From: Acidimicrobiales bacterium AG-410-I20
GTDB lineage: Bacteria > Actinomycetota > Acidimicrobiia > Acidimicrobiales > MedAcidi-G1
Assembly: GCA_003215175.1 (NCBI GenBank)
Contig: QCKS01000012.1
Location: 1-40,217 of the forward strand
Length of the DNA: 40,217 nucleotides
Direction: 5' to 3'
Part shown: positions 16,576 to 23,434 of the stretch, piece by piece
How positions within the stretch are numbered: position 1 is the first letter of the stretch
Layout: each line of letters begins with the position of its first letter
Notes under the pieces: model-generated
The model's input: the letters and a program-made list of their open reading frames with translations, nothing else
What the model was told of the DNA's origin: nothing
Database searches by the model: none
Made by a program: the position numbers and the translations under genes

Positions 16576-17496
16576 TTAAGGATTGACATACTCATTCCAC
16601 GATTCGTACTCAGGACGCTTTCCACGCACGACATCAAAATAGATTTCCTGTATGGCCTTAGTGATTGGACCTGGATCCCCGATTTCTCGATCATCTACAG
16701 AACGTATAGGCACAATTTCTGCTGCTGTACCAGAAAGAAAAGCTTCTTCGGCAATATATAGATCGCTTCGAAGAATGTTTCCTTGGCTGTAAGGAATGCC
16801 GAGATCTTCAGCTATTTTTCGAACAGTTTTTTGCGTGATTCCTTCAAGTGCTCCAGCCGAGGTGGGTGGAGTAATGATTGCTCCGTCACGAACGATAAAT
16901 AAATTTTCTCCCGTGCATTCTGAAACATAGCCTTGAGGTGAAAGCAGAATAGCTTCTTCGTATCCAGCTTTGATTGCCTGAACTTTAGCCATCTGGGAAT
17001 TTATGTAATGCCCTACTCCTTTTGCCGCTGGTGGCATTGCGTTAGGTCCATGGCGTTGCCATGAAGAGATCATGACCTTCACACCGTTTTCTATTCCTTC
17101 ATCGCCAAGATATGCCCCCCACGGCCAGCAGGAAATAGAGACCTCAACTTTGCATGCAAGAGGATTGAGTCCTATTTCTCCGTAGCCAAGATAAACCAAT
17201 GGCCGTATGTAGCATGAAGAAACTTTGTTGATTCTTACCGTGTCTAAAACTCCTTTGACTAGATCATCTACTGTCCAAGGGATGTCTATAAAAAGAATTT
17301 TTGCTGATTGGAAAAGTCGTTCTATATGAGGACGTAATTGAAAAACGGCTGGCCCTCTATCAGTTTCATAGGCGCGGATTCCTTCAAATGTTCCATTTCC
17401 GTAATGCAACGTGTGTGTGAGGACGTGAACAGTTGCGTCATCCCAATTAACGAACTCTCCATTCATCCAGATTTTTTCTGTTTTTTCGATCGGCAT
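16576..17496 (-). CDS. ilvE: Branched-chain amino-acid aminotransferase
   Basis: A 306-residue fold-type IV PLP aminotransferase that carries out the last step of Leu, Ile and Val synthesis. The PLP-binding lysine is Lys159 in PPAAKGVGHYINSQ. Other family motifs are HTLHYGNGTFEGIRAY near 28-43, YIRPLVYLG near 96-104, and SECTGENLF with GITQKTVRKIA in the second domain. Length is normal. A strong AGGAG Shine-Dalgarno lies about seven bases upstream of the ATG. It follows leuB by 36 bases and precedes cimA, in a compact branched-chain amino-acid operon controlled by the leader at 18557-18681. Confidence 0.94.
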   Translation of the reverse strand: MPIEKTEKIWMNGEFVNWDDATVHVLTHTLHYGNGTFEGIRAYETDRGPAVFQLRPHIERLFQSAKILFIDIPWTVDDLVKGVLDTVRINKVSSCYIRPLVYLGYGEIGLNPLACKVEVSISCWPWGAYLGDEGIENGVKVMISSWQRHGPNAMPPAAKGVGHYINSQMAKVQAIKAGYEEAILLSPQGYVSECTGENLFIVRDGAIITPPTSAGALEGITQKTVRKIAEDLGIPYSQGNILRSDLYIAEEAFLSGTAAEIVPIRSVDDREIGDPGPITKAIQEIYFDVVRGKRPEYESWNEYVNP

Positions 17497-17532
17497 TTCA
17501 ACTCCTCTTTACTTAATTCAATATCAAACTTT

Positions 17533-18513
17533 TTAAACAAGCCTCTGGGCTATCGCATCTCCAATAGATGAGGTCCCCTCAACCTGAACTGCTGGATCAG
17601 CACAAACTTCTTTTATTCGATCTGCGGCCTCATTTTCACCTAAAAATTCAAGCATCATCGCTCCTGAAAGGATAGCGGCCGTAGGGTTAGCTATACCTTG
17701 GCCAGCAATATCAGGTGCTGATCCATGTACTGGTTCAAACATTGACGGCCCAGTTTTGGTTGGATTTAGATTTGCAGAAGCAGCCATCCCTATACCTCCA
17801 GAGATTGCTCCGCCAAGGTCTGTGAGTATGTCTCCAAATAAGTTATCGGTAACTATTACGTCGTATTGATCAGGGGATTGAACAAAGTAAATGCAAGCAG
17901 CATCTACATGGTTATAGGACGTGTCCACATTTGGATATTCTTTCGCTACTTCATTGAATGTACGCTCCCAGAGGTCCCCAGCGAAAGTGAGAACATTTGT
18001 TTTGTGGACCAGTGTTAAATGCCCTTTCCTATTTGACGCAAGATCAAATGCAAAACGTATGCAACGCTCAACTCCCATACGAGTGTTGACTGAACCTTGT
18101 GTAGCTATTTCGTGCTCAGTACCTTGGCGTAAGACACCGCCTTCGCCGGCATATGAACCTTCAGTGTTTTCTCTAACTACACAGAAATCAACATTATTCT
18201 CAGCGTAAGTAAACGGCCTTAAATTGACATACAGATCAAGAGCGAACCGCATCTTGAGCAATAGTCCTCGTTCAATTAGTCCTGGTGGAACGTCAGGTGT
18301 GCCTACGGCGCCAAGATATAACGCGTCTAAACTTCGCCATTCTTCAATTACTTCATCAGGTAAAACTGTTCCGTCTCTGCCATAACGATCACCACCGAGG
18401 TCGTATTCAACGGTTTCTAGATTCACGCCTGCAGCGTTAATCACCTTTAGGCCTTCAGAAATAACTTCTGGCCCAATACCATCACCGCCGATGATGCCGA
18501 TTCGATGTGCCAC
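17533..18513 (-). CDS. leuB: 3-isopropylmalate dehydrogenase, actinobacterial type
   Basis: A 326-residue NAD-dependent decarboxylating dehydrogenase of leucine synthesis. It begins AHRIGIIGGDGIGPEV. Catalytic elements are RENTEGSYAGEGG (Tyr), VHKTNVL (Lys) and VTDNLFGDILTDL (metal-binding Asp), and the C-terminal nucleotide site is EPVHGSAPDIAGQG. The overall pattern follows mycobacterial LeuB closely; tartrate dehydrogenase-like enzymes share RENTEG but the operon supports LeuB. The GTG at 18513 is chosen because AAGGAG lies seven bases upstream. A longer in-frame start at 18570 would include the leader region and terminator and is rejected. First structural gene of the operon, downstream of an apparent attenuator. 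Confidence 0.93.
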   Translation of the reverse strand: MAHRIGIIGGDGIGPEVISEGLKVINAAGVNLETVEYDLGGDRYGRDGTVLPDEVIEEWRSLDALYLGAVGTPDVPPGLIERGLLLKMRFALDLYVNLRPFTYAENNVDFCVVRENTEGSYAGEGGVLRQGTEHEIATQGSVNTRMGVERCIRFAFDLASNRKGHLTLVHKTNVLTFAGDLWERTFNEVAKEYPNVDTSYNHVDAACIYFVQSPDQYDVIVTDNLFGDILTDLGGAISGGIGMAASANLNPTKTGPSMFEPVHGSAPDIAGQGIANPTAAILSGAMMLEFLGENEAADRIKEVCADPAVQVEGTSSIGDAIAQRLV

Positions 18514-18556
18514 GTGGGTGCTCCTTATGTTCCAAGTTGTGCAGTGTAATTTAAAT

Positions 18557-18583
18557 AAAAAACCGTCCACTTAAGCGGACGGT
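18557..18583 (-). terminator. Intrinsic terminator in the leuB leader (attenuator)
   Basis: On the minus strand ACCGTCCGC and GTGGACGGT form a 9-bp stem (one G-U pair) with a TTAA loop, followed directly by six T residues. It lies 44 bases upstream of the leuB start codon and downstream of the candidate promoter and leader peptide, so it would stop transcription before the operon. Stem and T-tract are seen directly. Confidence 0.8.
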
Positions 18584-18586
18584 CAA

Positions 18587-18609
18587 AGCGCACAAGATAA
18601 ATGTGCGCT
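18587..18609 (-). promoter_or_regulatory. Leader hairpin (candidate antiterminator core)
   Basis: A perfect 7-bp stem, AGCGCAC pairing with GTGCGCT around a 9-base loop, begins at the leader-peptide stop codon and ends three bases before the terminator stem. Bases outside it can extend the pairing. CGG and TCAA in the leader codons (with bulges) can pair with TTGACCG, which includes the first bases of the terminator's 5' arm. Forming the extended stem would therefore weaken the terminator. This suggests an antiterminator when the ribosome stalls; it is inferred from pairing by eye. Confidence 0.5.
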
Positions 18610-18643
18610 AAAAAATTTTGATCACCGAAAGTAATCTGTCCAT
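18608..18643 (-). CDS. Putative branched-chain amino-acid leader peptide
   Basis: An 11-codon reading frame, MDRLLSVIKIF and stop, lies immediately upstream of a hairpin and an intrinsic terminator that precede leuB. It contains adjacent Leu codons (TTA, CTT), one Val (GTG) and two Ile codons (ATC, ATT). Five of its ten residues after Met are branched-chain, as in classical ilv/leu leader peptides. The TAG stop lies inside the 5' arm of the first hairpin, so a ribosome finishing the peptide would disrupt that hairpin. No Shine-Dalgarno is visible. A -10-like TAGACT ends seven bases before the ATG, so the transcript may be leaderless. The composition and placement are seen directly; the regulatory role is inferred. 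Confidence 0.65.
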   Translation of the reverse strand: MDRLLSVIKIF

Positions 18644-18650
18644 CACTTTA

Positions 18651-18681
18651 AGTCTAGCAAACTGCCTGTAATACTGGTCAA
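18651..18681 (-). promoter_or_regulatory. Candidate promoter of the leuB-ilvE-cimA operon
   Basis: On the minus strand a TTGACC -35-like hexamer (18676-18681) and a TAGACT -10-like hexamer (18651-18656) are separated by 19 bases, slightly longer than the optimum. Transcription would begin at or next to the leader-peptide ATG at 18643. This is motif reading only. Confidence 0.45.
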
Positions 18682-18729
18682 ATAGGTTAAAGAGAACTGT
18701 AAGAAGGTGGCGGTATCGATTCTTGCGGA

Positions 18730-18735
18730 TACGAT
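18730..18735 (+). promoter_or_regulatory. Candidate -10 element of greA (leaderless)
   Basis: TACGAT lies eight bases before the greA ATG at 18744, and no Shine-Dalgarno is present. This spacing fits a leaderless mRNA starting at or near the initiation codon, which is common in actinobacteria. No convincing -35 element is visible. Confidence 0.3.
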
Positions 18736-18743
18736 CTCGCCTC

Positions 18744-19217
18744 ATGCCGGAAATGCAACAACTTTCACAAAAAGCCTATGACCGCCTTGTAGCTGAGCTA
18801 CAGGATCTAACTACTCGCGGAAGAATAGATATTGCGAGAAAAATTGAGGCGGCACGCGAATTAGGAGACCTTTCAGAAAATGGTGACTACCACGCTGCTA
18901 AAGAAGAGAAGGGAAAAATGGAAGGACGCATAATGCATATTGAAAGCGTTCTAGAAAATTGTGAAATCATTGAAGAATCCTCTGGAGACGTTGACGCCGT
19001 TACACCGGGGGTAACTGTTTCCATACTGTATGAGGGTGACGATACTCCTGAATTATTGCTTGTTGGGTCAATCGAGGAGAAAAGAGAAGATATTGATGTT
19101 GTTTCTCCAGGTTCGCCTTTAGGGGAAGCCCTTCTTGGCGGAAAAATTGGTGACACCGTCTCTTTTGAAGCTCCGCATGGAATTTTGAAAGTAAAAATAG
19201 TAAGTATTGAAAACTAG
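18744..19217 (+). CDS. greA: Transcription elongation factor GreA
   Basis: A 157-residue protein that binds RNA polymerase through its secondary channel and stimulates cleavage of backtracked RNA. The N-terminal coiled-coil hairpin (about 1-75) carries the acidic tip motif in DLSENGDYHAAKEEKGKMEGRI. The C-terminal FKBP-like domain (about 80-157) ends with GDTVSFEAPHGILKVKI. Length is typical. The ATG at 18744 is used, with a second ATG at 18753; upstream TTG 18723 is unlikely. It is divergent from the leuB operon leader. The 46-residue membrane protein follows 21 bases later. Confidence 0.95.
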   Translation: MPEMQQLSQKAYDRLVAELQDLTTRGRIDIARKIEAARELGDLSENGDYHAAKEEKGKMEGRIMHIESVLENCEIIEESSGDVDAVTPGVTVSILYEGDDTPELLLVGSIEEKREDIDVVSPGSPLGEALLGGKIGDTVSFEAPHGILKVKIVSIEN

Positions 19218-19238
19218 GACTTTTGACTCAATACTTTT

Positions 19239-19379
19239 ATGGAAATTAAACCTCTCTGGTGGAAGATGCTTGTACTGATCGGCGGTATCTTCATCGCTAC
19301 CGCTTTATTTCTCTCTCTCGGGAGTTCACCAAAGGAGATTGAAGAGAGGCCTTCTATCTCCGGATTTGAATTGGAATGA
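19239..19379 (+). CDS. 46-residue single-pass membrane protein
   Basis: A short reading frame that starts with ATG 21 bases after greA and ends five bases before the convergent neighbour. The product begins MEIKPLWWK, continues with a hydrophobic helix of about 20 residues (MLVLIGGIFIATALFLSLG), and ends in a charged tail (SSPKEIEERP). The well-formed TM pattern with positive-inside residues and the tight packing suggest a real small membrane protein co-transcribed with greA. No family is recognised and no Shine-Dalgarno is clear. Confidence 0.5.
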   Translation: MEIKPLWWKMLVLIGGIFIATALFLSLGSSPKEIEERPSISGFELE

Positions 19380-19384
19380 TTGCT

Positions 19385-20875
19385 TTAGCTTCGGCGGTCA
19401 CATGTAGTTCCAGCCCACATTGAAAGAACAACCCCGATATCACTCGTAGCATTAGTTAAGCCGCTTATTCCGTCATCTTGCAAAATGCTGACAAAGTCAA
19501 AACTGAAATAACCCGTCAAGTCTCCATCTATGGCTGTTTCTATCGAGAAGGCTGTATAGGTTTCTTTCATTTCGGCAACTGTTGAGCCGATACCGATACG
19601 TTCTATTGTCCAAATAGAGGACTCAGTTGCCCACGGTCCAGAAACAAACCATTGACCAAAAACTGCGTCAACTCCAGGTTCTCCATCTTCAATGTCGTCA
19701 TCAACCAGAACGACTTCAACATCTCCATAGGTGACTCGCCTAACTATCGGAACGTCACATAGTGAATCTTCTACCCAACCGGTGTCGTCATCTGATGGCC
19801 CAATTTTTGCATCTAATTCAAGTAGAACTTCGTTGGCGGGATCATCAAAGGCGATCAATACTGGTGTTCCAGTGCCATCTAGCAGAAGTCCAGCTGAAGA
19901 TATTGTCACCATGCCTAATGGTGGGATGGTCGTGGTTGTAGTGGTGGTTGTAGTGGTTGTTGAAGTGGTCGTTGTTGAAGTGGTCGTTGTTGAAGTTGTT
20001 GAGGTTTCTTCAATTACTTCTGTTGTGGTAACAGGGAGAGTGGTGGTGGTTGAGGTGGTGGTGGTTAGAGGAGTCAGCACAGAATCGTCTTCTTCGTCGC
20101 CAGTGATTTGGTCTATGACTACATAACCAATAGCTCCAGCGACTCCAACGATTAGAAGCAAAACCATTAATAAGCGAGGAACCTTTCGGCGTTTGCTCTC
20201 CTCTATGCCTGTGTCTTCTTCAAATACTGATCGTGCACCTGCGGCGATGACGCTTGGTGCGGGTTGGAAGGTTGAGGGAGTCAAAGTTTCTTGTTGGCCT
20301 AAGTCTTCAAGAGTTACTCGTGGTGCTGGGCCTGATGGAGCGTCTCCATGGCGTTTCCAAAGTAAGCCCCCTATCACGCCAGAGAGGTCTGGATCTAAAT
20401 CTGAGGGCCCATGTGTTGCCATCGCTGACCAAGCTTTTGTCTCACTTACAAATTCGACTTCACCGATAAGAGCTCTTTCTGCTGCGGCTACGTAGGTTTC
20501 TTCTTTTGGCCCCCCTGCAGTTAATACGACCAAAACCTGATCTGGTTTTTTATCTAATATTTGAATACTTTTTGCATAAACCTCAGCTAGCAGCCGGGCA
20601 AGAAGAGTTTCAGAGGTCGTAGAGCGGCCTCCTTGTGACATGATCTCTTCATCGAAAAGCCTCCCAATAGGATCATCAACTATGCCTGAGGGATCATGCT
20701 CCATCTGGTCGTGTGCTTCTTCGCCAAAGAATACAGAATCGTCTAAACCGAGATGTATTGACATTGGCATTCCAGCTTTGCCTCTACCAAGAGCAATCAA
20801 ATCAAGACGGCCATCGCTATCAACTGCGGCATGAATAGCCGCGGGATCAAAGTGGATTGCGAGAGTTGTAGCCAT
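19385..20875 (-). CDS. Membrane protein with degenerate Hsp70-like N-terminal domain and Thr-rich linker
   Basis: About 496 residues. Residues 1-155 follow the order of an Hsp70/actin-fold N-terminal lobe: a first strand-loop-strand LAIHFDPAAIHAAV, then VFFGEEAHDQ, GRLFD, PDQVLVVLTAGGPKEE and ETKAWSAMA. The phosphate-loop glycine and threonines of Hsp70 (GTT) are replaced by PAA and the second lobe is missing, so ATPase activity is unlikely. A basic stretch (ESKRRKVPR) and one TM helix (about 234-256) follow, then a Thr/Ser-rich linker (about 268-318) and an extracytoplasmic domain to the C-terminus with several cysteines. The ATG at 20875 is used; TTG 20884 is possible. Function is unknown; a cytoplasm-to-surface scaffold is a guess. 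Confidence 0.65.
   Translation of the reverse strand: MATTLAIHFDPAAIHAAVDSDGRLDLIALGRGKAGMPMSIHLGLDDSVFFGEEAHDQMEHDPSGIVDDPIGRLFDEEIMSQGGRSTTSETLLARLLAEVYAKSIQILDKKPDQVLVVLTAGGPKEETYVAAAERALIGEVEFVSETKAWSAMATHGPSDLDPDLSGVIGGLLWKRHGDAPSGPAPRVTLEDLGQQETLTPSTFQPAPSVIAAGARSVFEEDTGIEESKRRKVPRLLMVLLLIVGVAGAIGYVVIDQITGDEEDDSVLTPLTTTTSTTTTLPVTTTEVIEETSTTSTTTTSTTTTSTTTTTTTTTTTIPPLGMVTISSAGLLLDGTGTPVLIAFDDPANEVLLELDAKIGPSDDDTGWVEDSLCDVPIVRRVTYGDVEVVLVDDDIEDGEPGVDAVFGQWFVSGPWATESSIWTIERIGIGSTVAEMKETYTAFSIETAIDGDLTGYFSFDFVSILQDDGISGLTNATSDIGVVLSMWAGTTCDRRS
19956..20000. repeat. 15-bp tandem repeat encoding Thr/Ser linker
   Basis: The 15-base unit gttgttgaagtggtc occurs twice exactly (19956-19970, 19971-19985) and once diverged (19986-20000). 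On the coding strand it gives TSTTT-type pentapeptides in the extracellular linker of the Hsp70-like membrane protein. It lies within a longer Thr-codon-rich tract (about 19925-20080). Copy number may vary between strains. Confidence 0.75.
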
Positions 20876-20964
20876 ATGTTCCAAAAGCCTTCTGAAATCT
20901 ATTGTTCTTAGACCTTAGAGGTTCAACACGAGATTGAATACTCACTAAAAGATATCGCAACTTT

Positions 20965-20976
20965 TACCTATCGGTA
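20965..20976. promoter_or_regulatory. Inverted repeat, candidate LysR operator
   Basis: TACC-TATC-GGTA is a perfect 4-bp inverted repeat with imperfect flanks (TTT before, GTAAA after). It lies 36 bases upstream of the LysR gene start in the region divergent from the Hsp70-like gene. LysR regulators usually bind such sites and regulate themselves. It is short enough to be chance. Confidence 0.3.
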
Positions 20977-21012
20977 GTAAATATGGGTTTTTATCTGGCA
21001 TCATTCTTAGTG

Positions 21013-21930
21013 ATGGATCTTCGTCAACTGCACTTACTGCTTGCTGTAGCAGAGCACCAGAGCTTCTCTGGTGCAGCGCGCGCCCTTCACACTGTTCAAT
21101 CTAATGTTTCTACGCATGTAGGAAGATTAGAAAAAGAATTAAAAACAGTTTTGATCGATCGAAGGACTATGTCCCCTACTGCCGAGGGTGAAGCAGTCAT
21201 TGAACGTGCACAACGCATCCGCAGCGAGCTTAGAGCGATCACTGATGACATTGCTTCTATGAAAAGTGAAGTTGCTGGCTCAGTGAATATCGGATGCATT
21301 GGGACGGTCGCTCGTTGGATAGCTAATCCCCTACTTCAAAAACTGAGTAGTGAATACCCGAGTCTTCACCCCGTCATTATTGATGAAGTAACCGCCTCAT
21401 TAATACCGAAACTCCTCACTGGAGAACTTGACATAGCGATAGTGAATTCCCCTGTTCTTGCAACTGGGATTGAAACCATGCCTCTATTTGAGGAAGAGTA
21501 CGTTGTTATTGCTTCAGGATCTCATCCTTTATCCAAGAATAAATCAATCAAACTTGAGGATCTTTCTGATTTGGAAATCATGCTGACCCCGTCAGGTACT
21601 GCAATTCGTGACAGCATTGACAAGGAAGCAGGCGATGCCAATATCAACCTCTTACCAACAGTAGAAGTTACCGGCTTGCGACTTTTAGCTTCACTTGCCA
21701 TCACAGGAACGACTCCTGCACTTCTGCCCGCTAGCGCTGCATCTGGACACTCTGAAGGTGACTGGGTGGCAATACCAGTCAAAGGATTATCTAAGCGAAA
21801 AGTTGATTTAGCTTTTAATCAAAAAATGACGCCTTCAACACCTGTGCGTTCAACCATTGACGTTTTAACTCAAATTATTTTGGAGAATGCCCCACATCAA
21901 CCCGGTATTCATGTAACGCTTAGCCAATGA
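21013..21930 (+). CDS. LysR-family transcriptional regulator
   Basis: About 305 residues. The N-terminal winged helix-turn-helix is at about 1-60 (MDLRQLHLLLAVAEHQSFS, AARALHTVQSNVSTHVGRLE). A linker helix and a periplasmic-binding-protein-like effector domain (about 90-295) follow. The ATG at 21013 begins exactly at the conserved MDLRQL; an upstream ATG at 20983 adds ten residues and is less likely. The stop overlaps the start of the carboxyltransferase gene by ATGA, so the two are translated together. The effector may be an acyl-CoA or fatty-acid-related metabolite, inferred only from this pairing. Confidence 0.9.
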   Translation: MDLRQLHLLLAVAEHQSFSGAARALHTVQSNVSTHVGRLEKELKTVLIDRRTMSPTAEGEAVIERAQRIRSELRAITDDIASMKSEVAGSVNIGCIGTVARWIANPLLQKLSSEYPSLHPVIIDEVTASLIPKLLTGELDIAIVNSPVLATGIETMPLFEEEYVVIASGSHPLSKNKSIKLEDLSDLEIMLTPSGTAIRDSIDKEAGDANINLLPTVEVTGLRLLASLAITGTTPALLPASAASGHSEGDWVAIPVKGLSKRKVDLAFNQKMTPSTPVRSTIDVLTQIILENAPHQPGIHVTLSQ

Positions 21931-23285
21931 ACCTTGATTCTGTAACGACTTCTGTGGGGCTACGAGCTGGAACAACCGGCAACGTATCTTTTGGCCTTTC
22001 TACCATTGGTGAACGAAAAGTAATTCAAGTTCATACTGGGGGAGAAAAACTTGGGGCACTTCTCCCTATCGACGGAGAAAACCTCGCTGAAGCCGCCCGA
22101 ACTGCTTATCGGCAGCGCATACCCTTAATTTGTTATATAAGTTCCAGCGGTGCAGATATTTCCGAAGGCGTTAAAGCCATCCATAGTTGGGGCACCGCTG
22201 CAAGAGAGTTTGTCAACTGCTCAGGTGTGATTCCTCTAATTTTCTGTGTAACTGGTCCAGCAGTATCAGGTCCAGCCTTACTTCTGGGACTCGCTGATCT
22301 TGTCGTCATGATCGACGACTCATACGCTTTCGTAAGTGGGCCAAACATGGTCGAACAATACACGGGAGAAGAGGTTTCACCGGAAGGACTAGGTGGAGCC
22401 TCAATGCATGCCAGAACCTCTGGCGTGGCTCATTTCGTCGTTCCAGATCCTGAATCTGCAGACAACTTGATTGCTGAATTATTGACCTATCTCCCAAACA
22501 GCACCGATGAACTTCCCGTTGCTGCATCTAGCAGTGACGCTCCAGATAGGAAACTTCCTGATGTCGGATCAATCATCCCTGATTCTCCTACGGGGAGTTA
22601 CGACGTTCGTAAAGTAATTGAGGTTTGCTTAGATGACGAGTATTTTCTTGAAACGCGAGAAGATTTTGCCCAAAATTTAGTCACTGGTTTTGGTCTTATT
22701 AACGGTCAGCCCGTAGGTATTGTGGCCAACCAACCACAATCTATTGCTGGAACATTAGATATTCCCGCTTCACAGAAAGGCGCAAGATTTGTAGCTTTCT
22801 GCGACGCATTCAACCTCCCAATCGTCACTCTTGTAGACACCTCTGGTTTTTATCCCGGTAAAGACCTTGAATGGAAAGGGATGATCCGTTACGGGGCCCA
22901 AATGGCTTTTGCTTACGCCCGAGCTACCACCCCACGCATATGTGTGACCCTGAGAAAATCTTACGGGGGTGCCTACATTGTGATGGACTCTCGTTATATG
23001 GGAAATGACGTAATGCTCGCCTGGCCAACAGCGGAAATCGCAGTAATGGGAGCAAAGGGTGCTGTAGAAATCCTTCATCGTGACGCAAGTGATGATGAAA
23101 GAGAAGATCTCATCACTGGATATGAAGAACGGTTACTCAATCCTTATGTTGCTGCAGAACGTGGAACAGTAGATCGAGTTATCGACCCTGCGGACACCCG
23201 AATAGAAATAATTAAAGCTCTTGAAATGCTCCTAGGGAAACGTGAGAAACTTCCGAGACGACGCCATGACAATGCTCCTCTTTAA
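21927..23285 (+). CDS. Acyl-CoA carboxylase carboxyltransferase (beta) subunit
   Basis: A 452-residue biotin-dependent carboxyltransferase of the PccB/AccD family, moving CO2 from carboxybiotin to an acyl-CoA. The second crotonase-like half is well conserved: LVDTSGFYPGKDLEWKGMIR, LRKSYGGAYIVM and AWPTAEIAVMGAKGAVEIL. The first half is shorter than in typical 510-550-residue subunits, lacking about 60 N-terminal residues. Ile351 in GGAYIVM sits at the position that is Asp in propionyl-specific and Ile in acetyl-accepting Streptomyces subunits, so acetyl-CoA may be accepted. No biotin carboxylase or biotin carrier gene is nearby. It overlaps the LysR gene by four bases. Confidence 0.88.
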   Translation: MNLDSVTTSVGLRAGTTGNVSFGLSTIGERKVIQVHTGGEKLGALLPIDGENLAEAARTAYRQRIPLICYISSSGADISEGVKAIHSWGTAAREFVNCSGVIPLIFCVTGPAVSGPALLLGLADLVVMIDDSYAFVSGPNMVEQYTGEEVSPEGLGGASMHARTSGVAHFVVPDPESADNLIAELLTYLPNSTDELPVAASSSDAPDRKLPDVGSIIPDSPTGSYDVRKVIEVCLDDEYFLETREDFAQNLVTGFGLINGQPVGIVANQPQSIAGTLDIPASQKGARFVAFCDAFNLPIVTLVDTSGFYPGKDLEWKGMIRYGAQMAFAYARATTPRICVTLRKSYGGAYIVMDSRYMGNDVMLAWPTAEIAVMGAKGAVEILHRDASDDEREDLITGYEERLLNPYVAAERGTVDRVIDPADTRIEIIKALEMLLGKREKLPRRRHDNAPL

Positions 23286-23287
23286 AA

Positions 23288-23330
23288 GGTTTTTACCAGT
23301 CCAAAAATAAAAAACCGCATTTTTCTATTT
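23288..23330 (+). terminator. Weak candidate terminator after the carboxyltransferase gene
   Basis: GGTTTTT (23288-23294) can pair with AAAAACC (23310-23316) and is followed within three bases by two T runs. The stem is AT-rich with a 15-base loop, so it may not function. The rest of the 149-base gap before citrate synthase shows no other clear element. Confidence 0.25.
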
Positions 23331-23434
23331 TTCCGGCTTACTTTTAAGCTTTAACGTCTAGGTAAAGTCAAAAAAGTCGTATTCATTGGTTAAATGAATA
23401 AAGGACACAAATACATTTTATGAAAGGTTGCTAG

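Noticed and set aside
18514-18570. Extended leuB start including MDGFLFKLHCTT
   Set aside because: This would put the terminator stem next to the coding sequence; GTG 18513 has a proper Shine-Dalgarno and starts at the conserved dehydrogenase N-terminus.
19731-20126. Plus-strand reading frame with a long poly-Val run
   Set aside because: It is the complement of the Thr-rich linker of the real minus-strand gene.
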